Below, in pieces: positions 27,663 to 36,784 of a stretch of DNA of 64,000 bases. The stretch is from Bradyrhizobium hereditatis (GTDB lineage Bacteria; Pseudomonadota; Alphaproteobacteria; Rhizobiales; Xanthobacteraceae): NCBI RefSeq assembly GCF_020329435.1, contig NZ_JAGKJK010000022.1, positions 37,543 to 101,542 on the forward strand. The letters run 5' to 3'. The translations under genes and the position numbers were made by a program. Below the pieces are notes generated by a model. It was not told the origin of the DNA, did not search any database, and saw only the letters and a list, made by a program, of their open reading frames with translations. Position 1 is the first letter of the stretch, and the number at the start of each line of letters is the position of its first letter.

Positions 27663-27692
27663 AAAATGGCTCCGCGAGGAGCCATTTTCATT
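27663..27692 (+). terminator. Intrinsic terminator after the thiolase gene
   Basis: A perfect 11-bp stem aaaatggctcc/ggagccatttt closes a GCGA tetraloop, followed by tcattt. Its A/T-flanked symmetry lets it work for the convergent His-rich gene too. Confidence 0.85.
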
Positions 27693-27705
27693 TCAGGCGT
27701 CGGCC

Positions 27706-27933
27706 TCAGTAGCGATACTTCTTGATGACCACAGTCCTGTCGCGATGGCCATGCCGCCATCCGCGATGCCAGCCGCGGTCGCGCCGGAATTCAGCACGTG
27801 CGCCGTAGTGGGGATGGTGGTGATGGTGATGATAGCCGCGCTTCTTGATCACGACAGTCTCGGCGCTTGCAATCGACGGCGCCGCGATCGCGAGCGCGCC
27901 AAGTGCAGCGACGATGTATGCAAGTCTCTTCAT
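27706..27933 (-). CDS. Small secreted His-rich protein
   Basis: The 75-residue product has a Sec signal (KRLAYIVAALGALAIAAPS) cut near IASAE. The mature peptide is about 50 residues with the run YHHHHHHPHYGA, several Arg/Trp/His (GWHRGWRHGHRDR), and two VVIKK motifs that begin and end it. GGAGGAGAATTGG stands before the ATG. Metal binding in the periplasm is a plausible inference; no metal-transport gene is adjacent. Confidence 0.75.
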   Translation of the reverse strand: MKRLAYIVAALGALAIAAPSIASAETVVIKKRGYHHHHHHPHYGARAEFRRDRGWHRGWRHGHRDRTVVIKKYRY

Positions 27934-28236
27934 TCCAATTCTCCTCCAATCAAGCTGACATAAAACATCACGTCCGATGGAACGTTCCCGAGGAACTTGA
28001 AGAGAATTCTGAACGCTTGTTCAGGTGCGCGCGTCGCGCGCTTCCACCATCGAACTTTTGAGTGAGAACTCGCCGCCAGCAAATCGGTCAGGCCGCTTGG
28101 CACAGGCGGCGTCGGTCTGCCCACTCGAAGATCGTCGGCGGCATTTCCGCTCCTGCGTGGGCGATGCACGCCCTGCTTGCAGAACGCCCGCGCCGGGAGC
28201 ATCATCCCGCAAAATAATATCAGGGGGAGCGCTGCG
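27934..28236. other. Gene-free stretch
   Basis: Divergent upstream region of the His-rich protein gene and the Tat amidohydrolase gene. No repeats, RNA genes or clear promoter were recognised. Confidence 0.5.
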
Positions 28237-29517
28237 ATGACCGGGTTTTCACGCCGTGATTTTCTGGGCCTGACGGGGACGGCCGCCATTGCTGCCATAT
28301 CCGGCCGCGCCAACGCCGCGATGGCGCCGAACGACAAGTTCGACCTCGTGATCAAGGGCGGCGACGTGCTCGATCCCAGTCAATCACTCAAAGGCAAGCG
28401 CGATATCGGCATTCGCTGGGGCGTCATCGAGGCGGTGGAGAATGAAATTCCGGCCGCGCGTGCCGCGAAAACCATCGACGCCTCGGGCAAATTGGTCACG
28501 CCGGGACTGATCGATCTGCACTCTCACGTCTATCCCTATGGCTCGGCGATCGGCATTCCCGCCGACGAATTGGTGCAGGTGCAGGCCACCACAACGGTGG
28601 TGTCGGCGGGCGATGCCGGCGTCAATAATCTCGCCGCGCTGCGGCGCTACATCGTGGCGCAGTCGCGGGCGCGGATTTATGCCTTCGTCCACATCGCCAA
28701 TAACGGCCTGTCCGGATTCCCGATTCCCGAGCTCTACAACATCGACTATGCGCAGCTGGATGCCTGCGCGATGGCGCTGGCCGAAAATCCGGACTTCCTG
28801 CTCGGCGTGAAGGTCCGGATGTCGGAGAACGTTATCGCCAAGCATGGTCTCGAGCCGCTGAAGCGTTCGATCAAGGCCTGCGAAATGTGCGGCTGGCCGG
28901 CCAAGCTGATGGTGCATATCGGCGGCGTCGAGACCAAGGAGCTGATGTCGGAAATTCTCAACCTGATGCGGCCCGGCGACGTGCTCACCCATGCCTATTC
29001 CGGGGCACCCAACATCGGCGGCGTCTTCACCAACATCGTGCAGGACGGCAAGCTGTTGCCGGCGGCGCTATCAGCCAAGCAGCGCGGCGTGATGTTCGAC
29101 GTCGGCCATGGCGGCGGCAGTTTCGACTTCACGGTCGCGGAGGTCGCGCTGCCCGGCGGCTGCACGCCCGACACGATCTCCTCCGATATCCACGTCTTCT
29201 CCGGTAATTCGCCTGGAATGCCTTACCTGCCGAACGTCATGAGCAAGTTCGTCACGCTCGGCCTTTCGCTGGAGCAGGTGGTGGCGGCAGCGACGATTAC
29301 GCCGGCCAAGATCATCAACCGTGCGCCCAAGATCGGCACGCTGCAGATCGGTGCACCGGGCGATGTCGCGATCATGGAGCTGATCGAGGGGCAGACCTCG
29401 TTCGTCGACACCCGCAACAACAAGCGCGAGGGCAAGCTGCTGCTCAAGCCGGTGCAGACCGTGATCAACGGCGTGCCGTTCGGCCGGCCCTATCAGGCGC
29501 CGTTCGCGGTGCGCTGA
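28237..29517 (+). CDS. Tat-exported amidohydrolase/deacetylase metallohydrolase
   Basis: The 426-residue protein starts with a Tat signal (FSRRDFLGLTGTAAIAA). It then shows the TIM-barrel amidohydrolase pattern: GLIDLHSHVYPYG (HxH metal site, near residue 92), a probable carbamylated Lys in LLGVKVRMS, His in LMVHIGG and LTHAYSG, and Asp in SSDIHVFS. It belongs with the amidohydrolase/deacetylase metallohydrolases of the dihydroorotase type. GGGGGAGC precedes the ATG. Export by Tat is unusual for this fold but follows from the signal. Substrate unknown. Confidence 0.82.
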   Translation: MTGFSRRDFLGLTGTAAIAAISGRANAAMAPNDKFDLVIKGGDVLDPSQSLKGKRDIGIRWGVIEAVENEIPAARAAKTIDASGKLVTPGLIDLHSHVYPYGSAIGIPADELVQVQATTTVVSAGDAGVNNLAALRRYIVAQSRARIYAFVHIANNGLSGFPIPELYNIDYAQLDACAMALAENPDFLLGVKVRMSENVIAKHGLEPLKRSIKACEMCGWPAKLMVHIGGVETKELMSEILNLMRPGDVLTHAYSGAPNIGGVFTNIVQDGKLLPAALSAKQRGVMFDVGHGGGSFDFTVAEVALPGGCTPDTISSDIHVFSGNSPGMPYLPNVMSKFVTLGLSLEQVVAAATITPAKIINRAPKIGTLQIGAPGDVAIMELIEGQTSFVDTRNNKREGKLLLKPVQTVINGVPFGRPYQAPFAVR

Positions 29518-29535
29518 GGGATCGCGCTGCTTGTC

Positions 29536-31233
29536 TCAGATGGCCCGGCCGAGCAGCTTGTTCACGAGCGGGGCCGGATCATCCGGGATGACGTCGCCGC
29601 GCCAGGCGACGTGCTGATCGGTGCGCGCGAGGATGAGTTTTCGGCCGCCGGGTGGCTGCGCCTCGTCGCGGGGCACATCAACGATTGCGAACGGAGCGCC
29701 GCTGCCGCGCATCGCATCGGCGAGCGGCGCGACCGCGACGTCCGGATCGTAGCGCAACAGCGTGTAGCCCCGCCCTAGCGCATCATAGACCGGCCGTCCG
29801 TCGGCAAGTTTCGCGAACGGAAGGCGGCAGCCCGGCGTCGAGGAAGGCGTAAAGTCCGCCATCGTAAAACCCGGCTGCTCGGCGCCGTCATAGGCGATGA
29901 TCGGCGAGTGATCGTAGAAATAGCCGAAGTTGAGCCCGGCGCAGCAATATTGCTGCACGTTCAGGTCATAGGCCGCCTGTCCCACTTGCTTGCGGACGGC
30001 ATCGCCTTCAGGCCCCGGCTGCTCGATTTCCTCCGGAACGGTGCGGCGCTGGCTGAGCACCTTGCCGGCCATTTCCATCGCAAAGCGTGACACCTGCTCG
30101 GTGATCGGCTGGCGCTCCGCCTCATAGGCATCGAGTATCTTGATGTCGGCCCAGCCTTCCAGATAGGCGGCGAGCAGCCATGCGAGGTTGGTTGCATCGG
30201 CGATCCCGGCATTCATGCCGTAGCCGGCATAGGGCATCCACAGATGCGCCGCGTCGCCACAGATAAAGGCGCGCCCCTTGCGAAAGCGGTCGGCGACCAG
30301 GCGGCGGCCGACCCAATCCTCCTTGCTCAGAATCTCATATTCGAAATCGGGACCGACACCGAGAATGGCGCGGATCGAGGCGTCGCGATCGACCGTCTCG
30401 AAAGTTTCGTCTTCGCGGTTGAGATGATTATGGATCAGCCATTTCTCCCGGCCGTCAATCGCGACCACGGTGCCGCAGCGCCGCGGATTGAGTGACAGCG
30501 TCATCCAGGCGGGATGGTCCATCATGCCGAGCAGGGCAGGCGCGCGGATGTAGGTTGATTGCACGCGCTGGATGATCGGCGTTCCCTGCAGGTTGGCGTC
30601 GATCGCCTTGCGAACCAGCGAGCGCGCCCCATCGCAGCCGACGATGAACTCGGCATGAATCTGGAAGGCCCTTCCGCTATCGAGATTTCTGACGGTCGCG
30701 ACGATGCCGTCGTTCTCCTCGCGGAAATTCTCGAACGCGGTGCGGTTCAGAATCTGGAGCCCGTCGATCGCTGCGGCGTGGGCGAACAGCACCGGTTCCA
30801 TGTAGATCTGGTTGATGCGGTGCGGCGGCTCGGCAGTCGGCCAGTCGGTATCCGGTCCACCGGTGGCGGTATAGCGATCGCGCCGGCAGGGAATGAAGAT
30901 GCGCGAGAGCTCGATGCCCGTTGCCGTGGTGCGGTAGGAGCAATCATTCGGATAATCGGCCGGCAATCCGGTGTCGCGCAGCTTCTGTGCCACACCTAAC
31001 CTGCGAAAGATTTCCATCGAACGTGCCGAGACATGGTTGCACTTCACGCTCGGCGGCTCGCCGGCGGACCGCGTTTCAACCACGGTGACGGATATGCCGC
31101 GCTGCGCGAGGTCCATTGCGAGCGTCAGTCCCACCGGACCGGCGCCAACCACGAGAACGCGGGTTTTCAAATTGTCGCTCACTGCCTTGTCGCCTGCTGG
31201 CTTGTCACTTGCTGCGTTGGAACGTTCATGCAT
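29536..31233 (-). CDS. FAD-dependent aromatic monooxygenase (PheA/MhpA type)
   Basis: The 565-residue protein has VLVVGAGPVGLTLAMDLA (FAD dinucleotide fold, about residues 26-43), the DG motif in GCDGARSLVRKAI, and the GD motif GRAFICGDAAHLWMP near 320. These mark class A flavoprotein hydroxylases that add one oxygen to phenolic rings using NAD(P)H. The C-terminal part is the thioredoxin-like domain of the PHBH/phenol hydroxylase group. It is divergent from a Bug binding protein with only 35 bases between starts. A GTG near 31182 is an alternative start. It overlaps nothing downstream; the convergent amidohydrolase ends 18 bases away. Confidence 0.88.
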   Translation of the reverse strand: MHERSNAASDKPAGDKAVSDNLKTRVLVVGAGPVGLTLAMDLAQRGISVTVVETRSAGEPPSVKCNHVSARSMEIFRRLGVAQKLRDTGLPADYPNDCSYRTTATGIELSRIFIPCRRDRYTATGGPDTDWPTAEPPHRINQIYMEPVLFAHAAAIDGLQILNRTAFENFREENDGIVATVRNLDSGRAFQIHAEFIVGCDGARSLVRKAIDANLQGTPIIQRVQSTYIRAPALLGMMDHPAWMTLSLNPRRCGTVVAIDGREKWLIHNHLNREDETFETVDRDASIRAILGVGPDFEYEILSKEDWVGRRLVADRFRKGRAFICGDAAHLWMPYAGYGMNAGIADATNLAWLLAAYLEGWADIKILDAYEAERQPITEQVSRFAMEMAGKVLSQRRTVPEEIEQPGPEGDAVRKQVGQAAYDLNVQQYCCAGLNFGYFYDHSPIIAYDGAEQPGFTMADFTPSSTPGCRLPFAKLADGRPVYDALGRGYTLLRYDPDVAVAPLADAMRGSGAPFAIVDVPRDEAQPPGGRKLILARTDQHVAWRGDVIPDDPAPLVNKLLGRAI

Positions 31234-31268
31234 AACTGCTGGCCATAAAAATCATCGGGGAGACGCCA

Positions 31269-32258
31269 ATGTTTCGGTCGATGCGGCAGGGCATAGCCTT
31301 GAGCCTTGTTGTTGTGTTCTCGCTGCTGTCGCCGTCTGCGGCCAGCATAGCAAACGCATATCCCGACCAGCCGATCAAGATCATCGTGTCGTTCCCGCCC
31401 GGCGGCAGCGCCGATATCGTGATCCGCGCCCTGCAGCCGGTGCTGGCGGAGGATCTGCGCCAGTCGATCGTGATCGAAAACCGGGCTGGGGCGGGCGGAA
31501 ATATCGGCATTGGCGCCGTAGCGCAGGCTGCGCCTGACGGCTACACGATCGGCGTTGCCGCCGCGGGCGTGCTGACGGTCAATCCCCATCTCAACCGTGC
31601 GGCGATGACGTTCGATCCGATCAAGGATCTCGTGCCGGTTACCTTGCTGGCGGAAATCCCGTTCGTGCTGGTTGCGTCGCAAAAATCTGAAGTGACGTCG
31701 GTCGCGGACCTCATTGCGCGGGCCAAGGCCCAGCCGCAAGGTCTGTCGATCGGTCATGGCGGCAACGGCACGGCTATGCACCTGACCTCGGCGCTATTTG
31801 CGCAAAAGGCCGACGTCAAAGTTCAACTGATCGCCTATCGCGGCACCGCGCCGGCTACCACCGACGTTCTTGCCGGCCATATTCCGTTGGCCGTGCTGGA
31901 CATCCCGGCGTCCCAGCAACTGATCCGGGAAGGCAAGCTGAAGGCGCTCGGAGTCTCCGCCGCCAGGCGCGTCGCCTTTCTGCCTGACGTTGCGCCGCTG
32001 GCGGAGCAGGGCCTGAGCGGATTCGAATCCGTCGGCTGGTTCGGGATTGTCGCGCCCGCCGGCACGCCGCCAGACATCGTTGGGAAACTGAATGCGGCTT
32101 TCGTCAAGGCGCTGAGCGATCCTGCGGCGATCGAGAAGATCCGCGTGCTCGGCGCCGAGCCCGCGCCGACGTCACCCGACGCTTTCGCCCGATTCATCCA
32201 GAGCGAAAGCGCAAAATGGGGCAAGCTGATCGCCGAGGCCGGAATCAAGAGCGAATAA
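31269..32258 (+). CDS. Bug-family (TctC) binding protein
   Basis: The 329-residue protein has a Sec signal ending at about SIANAYP and the carboxylate-binding loops YPDQPIKIIVSFPPGGSADI and IENRAGAGGNIGIGAVA. GGGGAG precedes the ATG. It would bind an aromatic or organic acid in the periplasm. The divergent monooxygenase, whose start lies 35 bases away, suggests the ligand is that enzyme's substrate or precursor. No membrane subunits are near. Confidence 0.88.
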   Translation: MFRSMRQGIALSLVVVFSLLSPSAASIANAYPDQPIKIIVSFPPGGSADIVIRALQPVLAEDLRQSIVIENRAGAGGNIGIGAVAQAAPDGYTIGVAAAGVLTVNPHLNRAAMTFDPIKDLVPVTLLAEIPFVLVASQKSEVTSVADLIARAKAQPQGLSIGHGGNGTAMHLTSALFAQKADVKVQLIAYRGTAPATTDVLAGHIPLAVLDIPASQQLIREGKLKALGVSAARRVAFLPDVAPLAEQGLSGFESVGWFGIVAPAGTPPDIVGKLNAAFVKALSDPAAIEKIRVLGAEPAPTSPDAFARFIQSESAKWGKLIAEAGIKSE

Positions 32259-32344
32259 GGCGGGCGCGCCAGCTGGCGACGTGGCCGAGGCCATTTGATC
32301 CTGATGAATGCGGCCACCCCTTCGCTTGGGCGCTGTTCTGGCCA

Positions 32345-33223
32345 TCAGGCCAGCTGCTTCCGTGCGCGGTTGTCGCCAATGATATCGGCGATCACGGCGG
32401 CCATTACCAGCGCGCCGCCGATGAGTGCCCGCGGGCCTGGCGTCTCGTGAAATGCAAGCCAGACCCAGAACGGCATTAGCGGCGTTTCCAGCGTCGAGAT
32501 CAGCGCGGCCTGACCTGATGGCAACAGCCGCAACGCGAGGAAAAACAGCGTCAGGCCTAGCGCGACCTGAAAGAAGCCGAACATCGCGAGAATGACGAGA
32601 TCGTGGCCGGTGACCGCCGCTAACCCCTGGGCAAAGGGAAGGCTGACGATGCTGCCCAGGATGTTGGAAACGGCTGCTGCGGCGACCATCGACCTTCTCT
32701 TGTAGCGCCTCACCGCGACCGTCATGACGGCGATGGCGAGAGTGGTGAGGCAGGCCAGCGCGATGCCGAGAACATCGGAATCGATACGGGCAGTGCCGAC
32801 GATAATCACGACGCCGAAGAGCGCTGTTAGAATGGCCAGAACGGTTCGTAGCGCGATCGCTTCCCGCAGCCATATCCACGCGATGGCGGCTGTGACCAGC
32901 GGGCCCGTTGCAATGATGACGGCGACGTTGGAAACGTTCGTCAATTGCAACGACGGAATGAAGGCCACCATCGCCAGCGTCGAAAGCGATGCGACCAGCC
33001 AGCCGCTTACGCCCATCTCGACGAAATCGCGGAGCCCGGCGCGGCCTTGCAGCAGCAGATTGATCGCAATGATCATCGCGCCGCCGAACAAGCCCCGCCA
33101 GAACAGGATGGTCCAGGAATCATAGGGAAGCAGCCGTGTAAAGAAAGGTGCGGTGCTCCAGGCGATGGACGCGCCCACCACGAGCGCGATCCCGATGCGA
33201 TGTTGCGAGTGTGTCCCGGTCAT
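32345..33223 (-). CDS. EamA/DMT-family transporter
   Basis: The 292-residue inner-membrane protein has ten predicted helices in two EamA repeats (first around residues 10-140, second 150-285). Examples are GIALVVGASIAWSTAPFFTR and GGALVMAAVIADIIGD. Such proteins usually export amino acids or other metabolites. It follows the aminotransferase gene by 39 bases on the same strand, so both may belong to one amino-acid-related operon. The substrate is unknown. Confidence 0.88.
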   Translation of the reverse strand: MTGTHSQHRIGIALVVGASIAWSTAPFFTRLLPYDSWTILFWRGLFGGAMIIAINLLLQGRAGLRDFVEMGVSGWLVASLSTLAMVAFIPSLQLTNVSNVAVIIATGPLVTAAIAWIWLREAIALRTVLAILTALFGVVIIVGTARIDSDVLGIALACLTTLAIAVMTVAVRRYKRRSMVAAAAVSNILGSIVSLPFAQGLAAVTGHDLVILAMFGFFQVALGLTLFFLALRLLPSGQAALISTLETPLMPFWVWLAFHETPGPRALIGGALVMAAVIADIIGDNRARKQLA

Positions 33224-33262
33224 CTCTGGATTGATCTCCGCGCACGACCGGGTTTTGGACGC

Positions 33263-34507
33263 TTAGCCCCGCGCCCGCTTCTCCACATTGGCAATCCGTG
33301 CCGGCACGCCGAATTCCTTGCGGCAGACTTCGGCGAGCACGGCGACGCCCTCGCGGATCTGTTCCTGCGAGGGGCTGGCGAAGCACAGCCGCAAACGGCT
33401 GCCGGCATAGGTTTTGTCGGTCGACCATTCCGGCCCGGGATTGATGGCGACGCCGGCGGCGAGCGCGGCCTGATAGAGTTTCAGCGTATCGACATTGTCG
33501 GGAAGCTTCACCCACAGGAAGATGCCGCCCTCGGGCGCCTCGAATTCGGCTGATGTGCCGAACTGCTCGTTGAGCGCCTCCATCAGCGTGTCAAGCTTGG
33601 CGCGCAGGCCGCGCGTCAGCTTCGGCACATGGGTTGCAAAATGCGGCGCGCAATATTCCGCCAGCACCATCTGTTCCAGCGCGCCGCTTCCGGCGTCGGT
33701 CTTCAGCGCCAGCATCCGCGACATCATTTCCCAGGGCGCGACGATGAAGCCGACCCGCAGGGCAGGGGCGATTGATTTGGAGAACGAGCCGATGTGGATG
33801 ACGCCGCCATGTTGGCTCATCGCATAAATCGCGGGCGGGCGCTGGCCGCTCCAGACAAGATCGGCATAGCAATCGTCCTCGAAGATCGGCACGCCGTATT
33901 CCCGCGACAGCTTCAGCATCTCCGCGCGGCGCGTCTCCGGCAGAATGGTGCCGGTCGGGTTCTGCACGGTCGGGATGGTGTAGATGTATTTCGGCGTGAT
34001 GCCGCGCCGCTTGTGATCGGCAAGAACAGCCGCCAGCGCGTCTATCCGCATGCCCTGATGGTCGAGGGGAATGCCGACCGCATTGACGCCGAGCCGCGTC
34101 AGCCTTGTCAACGCACCCTGATAGGTTTCCTGCTCGACCAGCACGGTGTCGCCGCGCGCCAGCAGGGTCTGGTTGACGAGATCGAGCGCCTGCAGCGAAC
34201 CCGAAACGATCAGGAGGTCGTCGGCGGTGCAGGCGATACCGGCGTCGCGCTTCAGCTTGGTGGTGAGGAATTCGCGCAGCGGGCGATAGCCCTGCGGACC
34301 GCTGGCGAGCCCATAGGTCGCCAGCGTCTTGCCCTCGCGCCGCAGCACGGCGTTGACCGCCTCGATCAGGCCGTCCACCGGAACTTGCTCGGGATCGTTG
34401 TTGCCGCCGACAAAACTGTATTTGGCGAGCCCCGTCCACCGCGCTGCCGGCGCCGGCAATCCAGCGGGCAGGAGGGCCGAAAAGTCGAAGGGGGTTGCAG
34501 TGGACAT
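33263..34507 (-). CDS. PLP-dependent aminotransferase (class I/II, LysN/2-aminoadipate type)
   Basis: The 414-residue protein is a fold-type I aminotransferase of the MocR-like, aminoadipate/valine branch without an N-terminal DNA-binding domain. Marks are VSGSLQALDLVNQ, YTIPTVQNPTG, FEDDCYADL, and the PLP-lysine in IGSFSKSIAPALRVGF (near residue 243), followed by a closing LRLCFASPS. It transaminates amino acids; aromatic or branched substrates are usual for the group. It precedes the EamA exporter on the same strand. Confidence 0.88.
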   Translation of the reverse strand: MSTATPFDFSALLPAGLPAPAARWTGLAKYSFVGGNNDPEQVPVDGLIEAVNAVLRREGKTLATYGLASGPQGYRPLREFLTTKLKRDAGIACTADDLLIVSGSLQALDLVNQTLLARGDTVLVEQETYQGALTRLTRLGVNAVGIPLDHQGMRIDALAAVLADHKRRGITPKYIYTIPTVQNPTGTILPETRRAEMLKLSREYGVPIFEDDCYADLVWSGQRPPAIYAMSQHGGVIHIGSFSKSIAPALRVGFIVAPWEMMSRMLALKTDAGSGALEQMVLAEYCAPHFATHVPKLTRGLRAKLDTLMEALNEQFGTSAEFEAPEGGIFLWVKLPDNVDTLKLYQAALAAGVAINPGPEWSTDKTYAGSRLRLCFASPSQEQIREGVAVLAEVCRKEFGVPARIANVEKRARG

Positions 34508-34564
34508 GGATAATCACTCCCGTTTTGTTTTTGGTTGAGAAGGCGCTCGCGGCCTTCCGGCAGG

Positions 34565-34756
34565 CTAGTTCTTGATGATCTTGATCGGCCGCCGCTCGCT
34601 GATGAAGGCATAATGTCCGGCGGTGGCCACCACCGTGAGCGACGTGGCGAAGTTCTGCTCGATGGCCCCGGTCTGCGCCACGGCGTCCGGGCAATCAAGG
34701 ATCGACATTACGGCCAGAATCGCGAAAAGAAGGCCTCTTCCACGGCTGTGACACAT
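34565..34756 (-). CDS. Small secreted hypothetical protein
   Basis: From the ATG at 34756 the product is 63 residues with a Sec-like signal (GLLFAILAVMSILDCPDAVAQ) and a short mature part, TGAIEQNFATSLTVVATAG and ERRPIKIIKN. The frame extends to 34849 but the extension overlaps the start of the divergent antiporter. Start and reality are moderately supported. It precedes the aminotransferase by 57 bases. Confidence 0.5.
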   Translation of the reverse strand: MCHSRGRGLLFAILAVMSILDCPDAVAQTGAIEQNFATSLTVVATAGHYAFISERRPIKIIKN

Positions 34757-34814
34757 TGCTTGTTTGCCCCCTGCGCGGGTACTTCTAGGTTGGGGCAGGG
34801 GGAAATCCGGAACC

Positions 34815-36542
34815 ATGCACGAACTTATTCGCGATATCACCTTATGCATCCTGTTCGCCTGGGTGCTCGGCCTGCTGGCGCATTTCTCCCGGCAGCCGCT
34901 GATCCTGGCCTACCTTATCGCCGGGTTCGTGATAGGTCCATTCGGCATGCGCTGGGTCGAGTCCCAGGAATCGATCACCGTCATCTCCGAGCTTGGCCTG
35001 ATCTTCATGCTGTTCATGATCGGGCTGGAAATCGACCTGAAGAAGATCGTGCGCGCCGGCAAGGTCATCCTGTTCGCCGCGGGCGGGCAGTTGATCGGCG
35101 GTGTGGTGCTGGGAATCCTGTTCTTTATCGCGATCGGCTTGTCGATGGGCAGCGGCCATTTCGACGCGCTGTATCTGTGCGTCGCCTGCGCGCTGTCGAG
35201 CACGGTGATCATCGTCAAGGTGCTGTACGAGAAGCGCGAGCTCGATACGCTGCCGGGCCGGATCACGCTCGGCGTGCTGGTGCTGCAGGATATCTTTGCC
35301 ATCCTGTTCCTGGCGGTGCAGCCGAGCCTCGATAATCTGCAGGTGAGCGTGATCCTGCTGTCGATCGTGCGGGTCGGCGTGCTGGTCGGCGTTGCGCTCG
35401 TGCTCAGCCGTTACGTGCTGCCGTGGCTGTTCCACCAGATCGCGCGCCGGCCGGAACTGGTCCTGCTCGGCGCGCTGGCCTGGTGCTTCCTGATCGGCGA
35501 GATCGCGGAGAGACTGCACCTGTCGCGCGAGATGGGCTCGCTGGTCGCCGGCGTTTCGCTGTCGACGTTCCCCTATGCGCTCGACGTCACCGCCAAGGTG
35601 ACGACGCTGCGCGACTTCTTCATCACGCTGTTCTTCGTCTCGCTCGGCATGACCATTCCGATTCCCAGCGCATCGGTGATCGGGCTGGCGCTGGCGATCG
35701 CGGCCTTCACCGTCGTCAGCCGCGTGGTCACGACGTTCACGCCGCTCTATCTGATGAAGCAGGGCCTGCGGGCGAGCCTGTTGCCGGCGATCAACCTGGC
35801 GCAGATCTCGGAATTCTCGCTGGTTGTGATCCAAACCGGCGTGCTCGCACACCATATCAGCCCGGAGACATCGAGCGCGGCGTCGTTCGCCTTCGTGGTG
35901 CTGGCGGTGCTGAGCACCTTCGTCATGGGCCGCAGCGACCAGGTGACGCGCGGCCTGATCGGCCTTCTGAAGGGAATTGGGTTGCGCGATCTCGATCACA
36001 AGCATGAAGCCGAACGCGGTCACGAGGGCGGGCATGGGGAGGCGCGCCGGATCGTCATCCTCGGCTTCTTTCGCGCCGCCAGCGCGCTGGTCGCCGAGAT
36101 CGAGCGCCGCAATCCGGCGGTGCTCGAGCAGATCACGGTGATCGACTTCAACCCGCTGGTGTTCCGCACCCTGACCGACCGCGGCATGCACGTGGTCTAT
36201 GGCGACATCAGCAATGTTGATACGCTGGTGCATGCCGGCGTCGGCAAGGCCGAGCTGATTATCCTCAGCATCCCGGACTCGCTGCTTAAGGGCGCCGACA
36301 ATGAAAAGCTGGTCCGGCACGTGCGCTCGCTCAACCCGACTGCCAAGATCGTCGCGACCGCGGAGATACTGGCTGATGTCAACGACCTCTACGAGGCCGG
36401 GGCCGATTACGTGACGGTAACCAGGCTCAGCGACGCCCACGAGCTCTACAAGGTCATCGAGGCCGCCCAGGCCGGGCTTTTGGAAGACAAGCGCGCCGAG
36501 ACCGACGCGCTGCTCAGCGAGCGCCGCGAGGTGCTGCCGTAG
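34815..36542 (+). CDS. Kef-type cation:proton antiporter with C-terminal RCK domain
   Basis: The 575-residue protein has about 12 helices of a CPA2 antiporter (residues 5-385). They include FMLFMIGLEIDLKKIVRAGK, GVLVLQDIFAILFL with the ion-site QD, and LAQISEFSLVVIQTGVL. A soluble RCK-type TrkA-N domain follows (RIVILGFFRAASALVAEI near 412, DFNP, YGDISNVDTLVHAGV), which would bind NAD(H). It likely exports K+ or Na+ against protons. The frame extends to 34764, but the ATG at 34815 gives the natural N-terminus. Confidence 0.9.
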   Translation: MHELIRDITLCILFAWVLGLLAHFSRQPLILAYLIAGFVIGPFGMRWVESQESITVISELGLIFMLFMIGLEIDLKKIVRAGKVILFAAGGQLIGGVVLGILFFIAIGLSMGSGHFDALYLCVACALSSTVIIVKVLYEKRELDTLPGRITLGVLVLQDIFAILFLAVQPSLDNLQVSVILLSIVRVGVLVGVALVLSRYVLPWLFHQIARRPELVLLGALAWCFLIGEIAERLHLSREMGSLVAGVSLSTFPYALDVTAKVTTLRDFFITLFFVSLGMTIPIPSASVIGLALAIAAFTVVSRVVTTFTPLYLMKQGLRASLLPAINLAQISEFSLVVIQTGVLAHHISPETSSAASFAFVVLAVLSTFVMGRSDQVTRGLIGLLKGIGLRDLDHKHEAERGHEGGHGEARRIVILGFFRAASALVAEIERRNPAVLEQITVIDFNPLVFRTLTDRGMHVVYGDISNVDTLVHAGVGKAELIILSIPDSLLKGADNEKLVRHVRSLNPTAKIVATAEILADVNDLYEAGADYVTVTRLSDAHELYKVIEAAQAGLLEDKRAETDALLSERREVLP

Positions 36543-36784
36543 CGGAAAAAGAGGGCGGTACAGGCTGACTTCGCCGGCAGCTCGACATATCTACGGCTGA
36601 TCGGGACGGTCAATGCCATCGGGCGGAATCGTAAGCGATTTTGCTCGTTCCAAGGCCTGTGGCATGGCCACTCGCTGCACCCGCCGGCTGAGGTTCTGCC
36701 CTGCGTATTGACGCTGGCGCTGGCCATGAAGTCCGGCTAATGCACTTTCTGCACTTGAGCGGGATATGACGAGATTTTGGGAAA

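Noticed and set aside
34842..36440. A 532-codon minus-strand frame inside the antiporter gene
   Set aside because: Low-complexity HDRQ-rich translation and a convincing antiporter on the plus strand. Similar shadows lie at 22433-23899 and 19677-21038.
36543..36784. FMN riboswitch upstream of ribB
   Set aside because: I looked for the conserved RFN segments and did not find them; only ordinary intergenic sequence is present.
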